Source: Bactericera cockerelli
Taxonomy: Eukaryota; Arthropoda; Insecta; Hemiptera; Triozidae
NCBI GenBank assembly: GCA_024516035.1
Contig: CM044967.1
Location: 6,909,202 to 6,973,201, forward strand
Length of the DNA stretch: 64,000 bases
Reading direction: 5' to 3'
In this document: positions 11,280 to 23,773 of the stretch, piece by piece
How positions within the stretch are numbered: position 1 is the stretch's first letter
How the letters are laid out: each line of letters opens with the position of its first letter
The notes under the pieces: model-generated
What the model was told of the DNA's origin: nothing
Database searches by the model: none
The model's input: the letters and a program-made list of their open reading frames with translations, nothing else
Position numbers and translations under genes: made by a program

Positions 11280-14200
11280 AAAATAAAAAATAAACAGGAA
11301 AGGTTTGGTTGTACTGGTGTAGGAAAAAAGTCTTTTTGTACTTTTTATATTTTTCCAGCAATTACACTAAGCAAAACAAAATAGGGGCCACCTGCAAGGG
11401 CGTAGGCAGCGTGGAGCAGGTAGGAGCAGGTGCTCCTACCTAAAAATGCTTAATGAGTATGTAATTTGTGAAGGGGCTCCAAAAGATATTGAAAAAAAAC
11501 CCATTAAAATATAAGGAAAGTAAAAAACTGCAGTGTCGCTCCTTGTGATGGTTATATTGTTATTCTGTACCTATACATATAGTTGTAATATTCCATACAA
11601 CCAATGGCATAAAACTGGCCAAGTTAGAGGATAGTTTGCAGTTAAAAACATACAAAATGAGGAACTCAGAAAACGGGTTTTAATAAAATACATAATTTAG
11701 TACCAAGATATCACTGCATTCATTGGCGAAACCTTTTTGGATAGGAGTTCTGGAACTTGGCCCTTTTTTCAACGGTAGTTTTTTGTGGGATATCATTAGT
11801 TTTTGTAAATGGTTCGTTTCACAGCACGTTTCATTACTTTTTATTAATTTTTTTAGGATTCTTCACTTTATTATGCTCCCTAAAACGACACCGTTTAACA
11901 GCAGAAATAGTGCGAAAGTGCCGGTTTTCAGATTTTTCCCTGTATTTTTACAGTAAACCCTAGCACCATGCAAAATGTCAGCTTTGTAGGTAGTAGGGAA
12001 GTACCTTATAGTTTATCTTAATATATAAATGTCAAAGTCACTGACTGACCACTCACTGACTGATCATCGCTCTACAGCCCAAACCGTAAGTCCTAGAAAG
12101 CTGAAATTTGGTAGGTAGCTTTGTCTTCCCACTACAACACCTGCCATTGGCGAAAAAGGATTTTTTGCTTTCACGGCCATGCCTCGGCCCGCAAAGCGGG
12201 CGACAGCCCGCTAGTATACCATAATCGAGTATACTCGATTATGGTATACTAATATTTCCTCCCTAAAATAACACCGTTTAACAGCATGATAAGTGCGAAA
12301 GTTCAGTTTTCAGATTTTTCCTTGTACTTTTACAATGAACCCTAGCACCATACAAAATTTCATCTATTTAGGGAAGTGCCTCATAATTTTATGCATAGTC
12401 GAGTATACTTTCTCCTAAAATAACACAGTTTAACAGCAGAAATAGTGCGAAAGTGCCGGTTTTCAGATTTTTCCCTGTACTTTTACAATAAACCCTACCA
12501 TCATGCAAAATTTCAGCTTTTTAGGTAGTAGGGAAGTGCCTCATAATTTATATACTAATATAGTATACCTTCTCCCTTAAACGACACCGTTTAACAGTTT
12601 TCAGAACTTTTTTAGATTTTTCCCTATACTTTTACAATAAACCCTACCATCATGCAAAATTTCAGCTTTCTAGGTAGTCGGGAAGTGCCTCATAATTTTG
12701 ATGATCTGTCAGTCAGTCAGTATCAAAATCGCAAATTTCAAAATTACATTCTTCTGAAAGTTTTTTGCATAGAGTCTCTAAATTTTCAATGTCTTTTTAA
12801 TGATATTAGGGCAATCTCTGTTTCATATCTCTATGATCAGTTGAACCGAAGATATGAGGGTGTGAAAAACCGGGTGAATCGGTTCGTGTAAAGATACACT
12901 GCCGTGCTTGCTGGAACTTGGCCTGGCGCACTGCCGTGCACTCAGATATAAAAAAAGGTTGGGTAAGGCTGCCCTAGGTTACAAGTCCCATCTGTTCCTC
13001 TGAAGAATTTCCCCAAAATACGGCTTTAAATTTTTTTCCCCAATTTGGGAAAAACCTCAATCTGGCAACCACAAAAAACGTAAGTAGTTATAAAATGTCA
13101 GGTATACCTTCTTTATACTAAACTTTTTTTTTCGGAGTTGCTGGACGCCCCCCCCCCCCCCCCCCCCCCTGCTCCGGCCGGAAACTGCCCCTACCTAACG
13201 CAAATGCTGCCTACGCCCTTGGCCACCTGTATTTTCTAAGATCATCGTGTATAGTACACCTTGTATTGAAAGTTTATTCATGTTATCTTACTTATCTTGT
13301 TAATTAGACGTTCAGGTATGAATTGTGGCCTTACTTGAATAAATGGCATGAGGTAAATATCATTATTTGAGATAATAATCAAAACAGTTAATATTCCTAT
13401 CTCGAACGGTTTGGTTGATTACCTTAATATTTTTTCTTAATAACTTTTCCTCTTGATTTAAAGTCACTTTTAGTGTTTCTTATCGACATGCCGAGGGTTC
13501 GACACCATTTAGGTCAAGAATTTCGTATCAGAGCCGTAACTCTACTTCAAGAGGGCCTTTCTCAGCGGAGTGTGTCCAACAGGCTTCAAGTGTCACGGCG
13601 AGCCATTCAAAATCTATGGAGTCGTTACCAAGAGACTGGAAATTTATCAAGAAGACCAGGAAGTGGGAGACAGCGCTCAACCACTGTGAGAGAAGACCGA
13701 TTTATAGCCAGGACAGCCCTGCAGGAACGGTTCACATCCGGCCCCCGCGTACAAATGGACCTCCAGGAGTACTCGAACACAGTTGTAAGTGATCAAACTA
13801 TTCACAATAGATTGAGAGAGGTACAAATTCGCTCTAGAAGAAAAGTTCGTAAACCTAAACTTAGTTCTGGACACCGCGCTGCAAGATTAAGGTGGGCTAG
13901 AGAACACCTGTACTGGACTGATGAGGAATGGAAGTGTGTGCTCTTCTCGGATGAATATAAAGTGAAATTTGAAAGTGACGATAGACGTATTTGAGTGTTC
14001 CGATGCTCAGGAGAGAAGTTTCAGAGCTCTTGTAATCATGAAGCAGATCCTCATGGGGGACCAAGTGTTATGGTGTGGGGTGGCATCAGTAGCAGAGGGA
14101 AAACCGATCTGGTTTTCCTTGTTGACGAAACGGTAACCTCTCAACTTTGTGTGGATAATGTCATCGTTCCCCATGTGCTTCCATTTAGCGAAAGAACCGG

Positions 14201-17200
14201 GCCCAACTTTATCTTCATGCATGATAATGCCCGCCCCCATACGGCAAGAGCCATTGTTGAGGTATTTCAAGCAGGGGATCAGAGTTCTCGGCTGGCCAGC
14301 GATAAGTCAAGACTTCAATCCTATTGAACATGCATGGGATTACCTTAAGAGGGAGATTAAAACCCTAAAAGACCAGATCCAGGCTCAAGATCAGCTCATG
14401 GAGATGTTAACAGCTGCATGGAACAGGATTCCGGAAGAGCGCATCCATGCACTCATCCAAAGCATGCCAAGAACAGTCCAGTCATGTGTAACAGATCGTG
14501 GAGGTCACAGTCGGTACTAAGGAGCCGATAAATTTCAATTCCTTCTTGGTATGCTGTTGTGATGGTTGAACAAGCGTCTTAACTTTTATTCTCAAGTTTG
14601 CTCTAAAACGACCATTTTCAAAAAATAAATAAAAATCTTGATTTTTTTAAATAAAAACTCTTTTGTTTTTATCAAAATAGTTAGAGAAGGATATATTGGG
14701 AGTAATTTCAACCTTTTATTTCATATTTAAACCTATACATTTGAAGTAGTAGGTCTGAATCTTTAAAAATACTTGTGGCCCTTATTTTGTTTTGCTTAGT
14801 GTATATGGTTTGCTAGGACATAATATCTAAGTATACTTCCCTTAGAGCTATACTAGTTCCAATAAATCCAAGATAATAATATAGGTGACCCTGGACTTAT
14901 TTACACAAAGAGACATATTTAATTACAAAAAAGATACATATTTATCAAAGTTCTTTTATTAAATAATGTAAAGTCTACCTACTCAGAATCAAACGTGATT
15001 TAATTGTTTTACATACAAAAATATAGGTAAAAAAATTGTTAATTCTAGTTATCTTTTCTTAGGTACAACAGCAGAAGTCCAGTGAATTTAAAAGCATCTT
15101 CGGATTATTTTTATGGCTTTGTTCACTTCAGGCAGGTCAAAGATGATACCTTACCTAGAGGATACTTCCAAAAAGTAAGTTTGTTGTGTTAAAATGATTC
15201 CTATTTTTATTTTGCATAGATTATTGTAGTAAAATGACTGACCACTATGTTAAAAGATAAATACAACTGATGTCTAAGAAATAAATAAAAAACTACGAAG
15301 CAATAAATAAAATGCCAATTAATTTAAAAACAATATTTTTTAAATTAGCAATACACTAAATAGTCATTTTCAAAGTGTGAACTTTTTTATTTAAATTTTT
15401 ACAATAAACACTAATGTTTGATTAGGACTGAAGAGTCTTGTTATCCCATCAGTTTTTTTATTGTCATTATTACCTATATGGTAAAATTTTCAAGTACATG
15501 AATATAAATTCATTCCTTGAGTGGAATCTGAACCAATGAATCCCACCAGAATTTTTCTTTTTTAAGGTAAAAAAAGTGTACCTTAATTGAAATGAAGCTT
15601 TACAAATGTTCTAGTGTTAAAGATTATTTAACTCATCATCTTTTATACTTTCCATTACCTATAAGATATAGAAAGTATTGTTTTTGGTTGGTTTCTCTAT
15701 TATTATAGTAATGACTTTTGAAATACATACATTAACTATATAAATTGTTTCAAATAAAATAATACATTACATTACATCATGACCATATCAAAATTCTTGA
15801 GTTCAGATGCATCATAAATTATTTATAATTATAATTCAGACACATTTATAGTTCATAGACTTATTGTACAATCACTATAGTTGTTTTTATTATACTTTCA
15901 CTTTCAGAGTATTGTTCTTCTATCTTCAATGCCTTACGTGAGCTTGTTCAGTGACGTGTGTACCATCATTGCTCAAGAAGTGTTTGACAAGGATTTCAGT
16001 GTGCTAAATAAAGCATGCAAAGAAATCGACCAGTGGCCTCAACCACGACCTTTGTCAAAACTCAAAGAAACCATCACGCTTCCATTACTAGGCACTTATT
16101 TAAGGGTAAATATTGTTTATGCTATAATTTGTATAATCTAGTGGGTATATTAATGTACACAAAAATGCAAATATATAATCCTAATAATTTGTTTTGTATT
16201 ATTGTTATAAATCTTCCTTTTTTTTCTTAACTACAAGATTTTACAAAAGATACCATAGAAAAGTTTATGATAGTTATGCTATTTTTCTTTTACTTTGATA
16301 TTGTTTAGGGACTGATTTTAAATAATATTTGGTCCCTTTTGTTTCACCATTCCAGATTGATGTTCCACATGAGACAAGAAGGTTTCTCACTCATTACATA
16401 CTGAACGACCCCAGCAGGGGTATTCATTCCTCTTTGCAATGCTCCAAATTCGAAATGGACGCCTTCCTCAAGTTTTCTTCCCTCTTTTTCATGTTCAACT
16501 TCTGTGGGAGCTAGTCATCACGTGTGAGCCCATCATTGTCATGACATCCTCTCCTGTCATCAGCTCTCAAATGGTGTATTTCCTAGTTAGGTGAGACATA
16601 GATCTTCAATTGACTACAGTATCAAGTACTCAATAGGAGTTCTTTTTTTGACGAATGGTCTTGACATAAATCATAATGACAACATCATAGTGAAAAATAA
16701 AAACAGTTATTATTTTAATTACTATCGTAATTACCATTTAATAATAACTCTAGTACACCTATTACAAGTCACGCGTATCGGTAGACCACCTCTTGCTTAT
16801 AAGACTGGTCATGAAATTTTATAAGTAGACAATAATTTAGCGTGAACACCTATACAGCTCTTAACGACAGAAACAATTTATTCGATTTTTCAAGTGGTGC
16901 TTAAGTTGGTGGAAAAATAGGTGCCTTGAGAATGAAACCAAGTTGACAAGGTCATATTTTTTTATTGTTGTAATAGAGTGTTTCTCCAGTGACGCCCTCA
17001 TATCTCACTGACTTTTCATTGTACCAATCAAAACTCTATGTATTGTAAAAAAAAAACACTTACAAGCACACGTTCACTTTTTCACCTTTGTATGATGAAG
17101 CTAGCTAAAGGCTTGGTCATGGGTAGCTCGTATAAGAAATCATCTCTCTTACTTTCACGTACCCAAGCAGGTGAAATTAAATGAAAATTATACAATCATT

Positions 17201-20200
17201 ATATAAAAGGATCTCAAAATGTTTTTCCTTTAACTCCTGAATGACAATTGTATTGAGTGTAAATCCTAATACTGTTTTCTTTTATTAAAAACAAAAATAT
17301 TATCTTCAACAGAAGTCACATCACTTATCAGCGGAATGGAAATAAACGTTATGGGGTTAAATGGAAAACAGCTTGCGTTACTCTAATTTAATTCCTGTAA
17401 TTTTGCGACGCAGTTTAGATATCATCCATCCAATAATAATTGCAAAACTTATTTTTCAGTTTGATAAATCCACTCATCTACTTTGCTGAGTACCGGCCAT
17501 ATTTTACCATCCATGACAGTGACTTCAAAGATTACACATCCAAAACTACAACAGTTCCTCCAGCCATTCTTGGTGTTACGAATCCTTTTTTTACCAAGAC
17601 CCTTCAACATTGGCCCCATATTATTCATTTGGACAAAGATGTATCAGGTATGCTCATATTTTTTTTTTTTTTTTGCTCATATCTAATGTATGACTCCTGA
17701 ATATTTTATATTACAGAAGAAAAAAGAAAGAAAAGGCAAGTAGAAAGAGTATACAGAGTGGGCACTTTTAACTTGCACCTTAAAAGTTGCTAATAGGTAT
17801 TAAGTAGTTCGTACAAAAGAGGAAAATGTTTTTAAAAATGTTGTCTGTAGTTCTTTTGAAGACAATTTGCCTATACGTGTCTTTTGATTACTAACCAGAC
17901 CCAGAATATTAAGGTTAGATCTACCTATGTCCTCTTTAGCACCCCTCTCAATTTTGACGTAATTATGGGCGCCCATGAGTGTTTGAAATAATATTTTAAT
18001 GGGTTTGAAATGATATTTTAATTGGTTTGAAATGATAAAACTTAAAACCAAACTAGAGGAAAAAATGTGTTCACAAGATTTTTTTCTTCTTTCTCTCACT
18101 TCGGCAAAATATAATGCTTTAGTAATTTAGTATTTTATGTCTTAAAAGTGTCTTTTGAATAAATGTTTAACTCGACTGTTTCCCAGAAAACACTGCTAAA
18201 CTGAAGAAATATTCCTCTAACAAATTGATGGATTCGACGCCGGGATTCTACACCCAGTACAAACCTCTCCTACAGAAGGATAAGAGCTTCCTGAAGAAAT
18301 TGCTTAAGACTCAAAGGCCTATGCAAGCTCAAATGACATTGTTCAAGCAACATATTCTAGAACTGACCGAGAGCTTTCTGTATCCACTTGAAAGATATAT
18401 TCAAACCAAATCCATGCCACTTATGAAGGACATCAACCCATTTAAGGTTTTAATTCATGATTTTTTTTTTTTACTTTAGATACCTACTAAAGTCTTTTTC
18501 AATTATTATGACCCTGAGAATGTGTTAGTCAAGTCAATCACAAAGAGCAGCAGCAGCTGATAAATTTATTAATGTTTTGAAACTGGAAAGTTGAAATTGT
18601 GAAATTACATCTGTGGTGAATGTACATCGTTTTTTAAAAGTCTCTGAAATTCAAAAAAAAAAAAAAAAAAAAATGAAAAATGGAAAAAGTACCTAGTCAA
18701 TTACAGTCTACATTCAAAATTTCAACTTTCCAGCTTTAAGTGCTCAAAAGTTATTCTTTTGTTGCTGTACTTTATGGACACTCTGTATGATTTTTTTATT
18801 ACTTACAGTAAACAAGATAAATGTATTTTTCTGAACAAATATTACGTATACATTATGTAATGTACTATAGTCAATCTTGCCCTAGCCCTATCTTCATAAC
18901 GATTCCTTACAATTTTTCGAATCGCCCGATCCTTAGAGAAACAGCGCGAATCATTCAGGTGTCCCTTGGCCCTCTGATTACTAGTAACTAGTTGTAACTG
19001 TCTTCCAACATCTTCAATGAAATCCTTAAATCATTAAAAAAAAGGGCGAAGAGTTTCAAATGATTTAAATTTTCAATCAATTTTACCCTTACAACATTTT
19101 GAAAAGTATTTTATTTAATTTCAGTCTCCTCGACCCAATCCGTTTGATCAAGAAGAATTTCTACTCTCACTACCTGATCTTCTCACATCAAAGACTAAAG
19201 GTGACTGGGTTAATTTGTATAAACGATTCTTCAAGTCACCCAACTTCATAGGATGGTATGATCAAAAGTTGAAAGATATTCAGCAGAAACTTACCGAGTT
19301 GCACCTGGAAAAATTATCGGAAGAGGTAATATTTTTACTACACTGTTTTTTACTCTCAAATATTATAGTATTTATTAATAACATTAAATTAAAATAAATC
19401 AGAAACAAAATAAAAATAACTCCTTTATCTAAAATTTTCAACTCCATCTTCGTATCCAAGCAGCGGCTCTCCTGACTTCCATCGCCTCCTGGCCCCTCGC
19501 ATACACATACTTGCAGCTCTCATTTTTATCCACTCTCGATCTAAGAATAATTTTTACTACACTAATGTTAAGGCACTTCCAAAAAACAAAAGGTGGAAAA
19601 TTGCAGAAGCAATGCTTGAAATTGAGACCCATTAAGGTGTATCAGTATCTAAATTCACTAGTATATATTGATTGTTTTGTGTTTGTGTTTTTTTTTTTTT
19701 TTTTAACACAAAAATTAATTTATCTCTAACTTAATTCAATGGGAAATAAGCCTGAAATTGTTTACTAAGTTCTAAGAACCAACTTGTTATATGGAACAAA
19801 TATGTATTAAAGTATTTTTCAACCAATTTAGGTAGGATACTTAAATAACTTTTAGCTCGTTATTGCAAAATAGATGAAATGATCCACTTTCGATCGAAAC
19901 TAATTACATGTTTTAAATTAATACACGAGTATCAATTAAAATATCAATTTATTGGTATCTAAAAACACCAGCTTCTAATAACATCCTTATTTCAGGATTA
20001 AATTATTTCAGTGTTCCCCTTTCTGAATAAACTGAGTAAAGCTCAGTGGTTAAGCACTCGCTTGCCATGTGGAAGGTCCCGGGTTCGAACCCCACGCCGA
20101 CAAAAATTTGGTTGCGGTTTTTATAAGGGTGCACCTAAATGGGAACTAGGAACTAAAGTCACTTCTCGCCCATCTGAGTGGAGGCATACTACGAGATGGG

Positions 20201-20620
20201 CAGGCTAAAGACCACAAGCGTCTACAGTAGCTCCTGTTTCATGGCTACGAAAGAAAAAAAAACGAAATAAATATTCCATCCCTTTTTCTGTGATCTGCTC
20301 CTCTGTACTTATTTTGATGTCTTGTTTAATCAGCATGATTTTTATTTAACTAAAATTTGCAGCCTGGATTGTAATAAACAAAATACATTATTTTTTCTCC
20401 ACAGGATTTCAAAGTTTGGGTGAAAGATAAGAAAGAAGTGGAGCTGATCGATATGATCATGAACATTCAGAACAAGTTGAAAGAAATATTCTCTACCGAG
20501 ACAAATGCCCGCAAAGAAAGTGTGCATCAAAAGTTGAAAGATTGCATTTGTGATATAAGAAACGCTTTGCCATTGGACACTCAAAGTTGTCTGAAAGACA
20601 CAGAAGAAACTGACTTCTGA
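10114..20620 (+). CDS. DENND6: DENN domain-containing protein 6 (Rab guanine-nucleotide exchange factor)
   Basis: Coding exons: 10114-10200, 10856-11037, 15063-15174, 15908-16105, 16356-16590, 17460-17647, 18187-18446, 19125-19325, 20405-20620. The start encodes [20 protein letters not shown], matching the conserved opening of DENND6A/B. Other family blocks are [71 protein letters not shown] and [13 protein letters not shown]. The tripartite DENN module spans nearly the whole protein of about 559 residues (human 6A is about 608, with a longer N-terminus). In mammals the family activates Rab14 on recycling endosomes. Exon 5 is 235 nt but the flanking phases need 236. The frame slips at a T5 run (16485-16489), after which the expected QLLWELV block continues in another frame. 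A splice acceptor at 10070 shows that the 5' UTR is spliced; 9260-9400 is a possible non-coding exon. Candidate poly(A) signals lie near 21013, 21178 and 21891. Confidence 0.9.
10404..10612. mobile_element. Fold-back MITE in DENND6 intron 1
   Basis: The left side reads TTGACCTGCTAGCAAAAATT and the right side AATTTTTGCTAGCAGGTCAA. About 60-bp arms also share AAGAAATAAAGTATTTGTAA and its complement. The loop carries repeats of AAAATGTAGGTA. No coding capacity. Confidence 0.65.
11876..12700 (+). repeat. Internal tandem units of about 140 bp in the hAT element
   Basis: Four diverged copies of a unit with ACACCGTTTAACAGC, ATAGTGCGAAAGTGCC and TTTACAATAAACCCTA. The first is split by the Helitron. 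Short open frames across the units are not conserved between copies. Confidence 0.7.
12016..12214 (+). mobile_element. Non-autonomous Helitron
   Basis: Begins TCTTAATATATAAATG after an A and ends GCCCGCTAG followed by T, with the GC-rich hairpin CCCGCAAAGCGGG just before the CTAG end. These are the standard Helitron termini. There are no inverted ends, no target duplication and no coding region. It interrupts the first internal tandem unit of the hAT element. Confidence 0.8.
13488..14520 (+). pseudogene. Tc1-type transposase, broken by a stop and a frameshift
   Basis: Reads from [17 protein letters not shown] (ATG at 13488) through a helix-turn-helix region, the GR-rich linker [13 protein letters not shown], and the DDE catalytic domain: FSDE (first Asp near 13950), [10 protein letters not shown] (second Asp near 14222) and FNPIEHAW (Glu near 14329). 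Counting Asp to Glu gives a DD34E spacing once the frame slip near 14270-14278 is allowed for. An in-frame TGA at 13992-13994 cuts the protein after DRRI. The C-terminal end is RGGHSRY. An ATG further upstream at 13473 is possible, but the family usually starts at MPR. Confidence 0.9.
20035..20262 (+). mobile_element. tRNA-derived SINE, type E
   Basis: Head AAGCTCAGTGGTTAAGCACT, B box CCCGGGTTCGAACCCC, body CTCGCCCATCTGAGTGGAGG and TCCTGTTTCATGGCTACGAA. In the last intron of DENND6. Confidence 0.75.
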
Positions 20621-22378
20621 TAGTAAAAAACATATATGTTGTGATGATATTTATTTTTGTTGTATATAAATGCTCGTGCTAAAAGAACAATACTAGTTTT
20701 AGGTTTCGGAAACATATTTGCTAAGAAGACTTTATAGTAGAAAGTAGATACACAAATGGATTGATTAGTGTTGTACTAAATTTTCAGAATGACAAGTTTT
20801 GAAAGTTTATGGCCTTATAGGTTACAGTGTCTGTTTGAACAACCACCACCCAAAATAAGTTGTAACTGGTGTAAGAAGTGTAACGGAAATTAAAAAGACT
20901 GTGTATGATGATAAGGGATGAAACATTATTAAACCATTTTGGAAAATACTGTAGGCCGGGACTCGCTGGGAATAATTGATGTCACAGGGAAATGTTTGTG
21001 TTAAATATTTTCAAATAAAATGGCAAATGAATTATCACACATTAAACTATTACCTACTTATAAACCTGGATAGAAACCATAAAAAATATTGGTTGTGTTA
21101 GGAGCTCAGCTTAGATATTAATAGTGCAAAAAGAAAGCTCTTATTGCACCTAAATTTTATTTGTCTAATTGTACCTGAATAAAAATTTCAGTTTATTTTC
21201 TGTGTGTTAAATTGATTGTATTAGAATTTACCATAGTAAATTAAATTCTATCTCGGGAAGACAAAGTTGATGTATGTTATTTTTAAGTTGAAATTTTAAA
21301 AGTGAAATATGAGTAAAATGTTATCTGTGAGTTTCACTAATCATTACTCTTTGCCTCTTTAACTATGTGGTAATTAAAAATAAATATAAAAAATAGCATA
21401 CATGAAGTAATCAGTTTATATAACAATGTAACAGACTTTATCGTAATATTTTAATTATTCTTAGGTATTTATTTATCTACAGAAAGGACACTTCATGTCA
21501 AAAAAGGATTATTAATTTTCCCATCCTTTACTGATTTTTTACCTATTCTCTTGAAAGTCTTGAAGCTACCTTATCAAGACAAGTATATCTCTTAGTTGTT
21601 TCATGAATTGCCTAAACCATCTCAAATGATGAATTGGTTACTGTGGCCCAATTCACTACATAATACGGATTTCATTCCTGATCCAGTGATAATATTGCCA
21701 TTATAGCTGTACTAAACTGTTTTTATTAAGTTCAGCTCAACCTGACTTGTAGTTCTCGAGTTATAAGTGTATACAAGTATACATACACACTTACCATTTT
21801 ATAATATAAGATTGAATTTTATAATTTATACGTGATGAAAATTTTGTATTTCAATTACCTACACAGGTAGGTATCTAAACATTTGAGTGAAATAAAATCA
21901 CCTTGAAAAAAAAAAAAACATTTTCCTTTTCAATTTAATGTTTCCTTAGAAGTTCTTGAGCGAAGTGAAGTTCGGTAGGGGCCGAAGAATTCTTTTGAGT
22001 TAACGAGATTTTCGACCTATCGAGATTTCGAGTAAGCTTTTAGATTTTACTGTATATCACCCATTTTATTACTTCTCCTCTCATCCACGTTCACATGCCA
22101 AAGACTTTTGTAACCCTTCAGTTTCCCTGCTCATAATTAAGACTTTATTCTGAACTTTTGCAAACTACCTCAATCCCGGCACTTTGTCGTCGCAAAAGTT
22201 TTTAGCCCATGATTTCCATGAGTGAGAGGAGATGCAGTAAAAGTGCGTTTGACGTTTTTTTTTTTTTTTTGCTTTGGTGCGTCCTTGGTATTTAGAGTTC
22301 CTGGTATTTTGTCAGTAAGGGATTTTTCAAAAACTATCGAAAAAAGGGACAGCTGACATGAATAACCTGAAGAAACTA

Positions 22379-22499
22379 AGGGCGGAATTTGTAATACCTC
22401 TGTTGAACTAAGCCTAGATTTTGTGTATTGTTTTGGATGGGGAAAACTAATGCGAAATCATGATTTAAGAACTCGATTTTTGTCTATTAATTTCGCCCT
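22379..22499 (-). mobile_element. MITE, GGGCGGAATTAATAG family, single copy
   Basis: Ends AGGGCGGAATTTGTAATACC and TCTATTAATTTCGCCCT, with TAA on each side as a possible target duplication. Degraded relative to the other copies. It lies in the DENND6-DNAI7 spacer. Confidence 0.6.
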
Positions 22500-23074
22500 A
22501 AGTCTTTTAGGGAAACATTCAATTTTCATTCATTCTTTCATCTCTTTTTGAGATAAATAAACATTACCTACTCCATTTTACTTTTTTTCTCAAAAATTTT
22601 GAACATTATTTTCTTAAAAACGAGAGATCATTAAATGGTATAATTATTTTCAAGATGTTGTCTTATTTTTATTGTTGTTTTCTCTGCATCTATCACTTAA
22701 CTTTTCAGATTCCCATAGCTGTTTTATCTGTACACTTAATTTTTTTTATACAAAACAATCCTACGCTTTCAACTTTTATGAATATTTCTTTAGACATTTT
22801 CCTGAGACGACAAGATACCTTCGTAATATTTGGTGATATATTGATTATTTTCATGTGTTATCCTGAAGAACCCTTTGTTTTCGAGATATGTCAACACAGT
22901 CACCATAAGTTCAGGGAGGAATTCATAGACATTTTTGTATTACCTCATTGATGGAACAAGTTTAGTTTTTGCGAAATGTTTAATGGGGAAATGTTATTTC
23001 TGAGTCTGACACTAATTTCTGATCCCGATTATCTCTATTAATTTCGAACTTAGTATTATAATAATGATACATTA

Positions 23075-23236
23075 CTCATAGAAATAATAATAATAATAAC
23101 ACATTATTTATACCGCCCTGTCAGGACTGATGAGTCCCATTATTCCAGCAGTAAGCTCAAGTCGTATTATTATGTGGTCAAAATACCAAATGGGAGGATA
23201 ACTTTTCATGTTCGAATCCGTGAATTCTGGTTTACC
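23075..23236 (-). mobile_element. tRNA-derived SINE, type A, 5'-truncated
   Basis: Complement has CATTTGGTATTTTGACCACA and ACTTGAGCTTACTGCTGGAA with an (ATT)n tail. The tRNA head is largely lost. In the DENND6-DNAI7 spacer. Confidence 0.65.
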
Positions 23237-23773
23237 AGTCGGACGTCTTCAAAGTTCCCAAGGAATTTGCATTAGACTACTGTACAGAATTTTAAATAAT
23301 ATATGTTTTCAAACCAGCCAAACATATAATATCTCAGAGTTCCTCGACCCAAGGAAAATAATAACAATGATATCATTTAGAACTTAATTTAAGTTTACAT
23401 TCATTTTCATCTCTCAAGCTATTTCGATGTAACAAAGTGTTTGTCGCCATGGAGATTCAATTTACATTTCCACCCAGTGTTATTTACCACAAGTGTACGA
23501 CAGTCAGAAATGGGTAGGTAATAAATAAAAAACAAACTTAACTAACAGTTCGATACCTACTTATCAGAGGGTGAATCTAAATTACGTGACAAAATTCTAG
23601 GGCTAATAGAACTCGTCGATCGCCATGGAAAATATTCTATATTTTTGACAGCCTTTTCCATGCCTCTCGATTTTTAGAGCATCTTATACAATAAAAATGA
23701 CTGAATGTTGATTGTTTCTTTGTTAATATGTATCAATACATTTTTATCAAGAACGGGAACATCTAAATAAGAA

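Larger units (their letters stand above)
11395..13221. mobile_element. Non-autonomous hAT-type element inside the Tc1-like element
   Basis: Terminal inverted repeat CAAGGGCGTAGGCAGC at 11395 and its complement ending at 13221, flanked by the exact 8-bp duplication GCCACCTG (11387-11394 and 13222-13229). An 8-bp duplication plus CARGGGCGTAG ends is diagnostic of hAT. Inside are four diverged units of about 140 bp (near 11876, 12259, 12411 and 12569), a Helitron, and a poly-C run near 13150-13170. There is no transposase. Confidence 0.9.
11365..14801 (+). mobile_element. Tc1-like DNA transposon with nested insertions
   Basis: Both ends carry a 27-bp inverted repeat starting CACTAAGCAAAACAAAATA, with one mismatch, flanked by TA (11363-11364 and 14802-14803). 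It lies in DENND6 intron 2. Removing the nested hAT and its duplicated 8 bp leaves about 1.6 kb, normal for Tc1. The transposase frame (13488-14520) is broken, so the copy is inactive. Confidence 0.9.
20621..23773. other. Spacer between DENND6 and DNAI7
   Basis: The first part is presumably DENND6 3' UTR, with AATAAA at 21013, 21178 and 21891 (the last followed by an A run). The rest holds a MITE (22379-22499), a truncated SINE (23075-23236) and AT-rich unique sequence. An open frame at 22655-22951 has no recognisable features and AT-driven composition; it is not called. Confidence 0.5.

Noticed and set aside
19438..19632. Minus-strand frame with the [18 protein letters not shown] segment in a DENND6 intron
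   Set aside because: Possibly a scrap of a retroelement, but too short and isolated to name.
22655..22951. 98-codon hydrophobic open frame in the DENND6-DNAI7 spacer
   Set aside because: AT-driven composition, no recognised domain and no splice or transcript signals.
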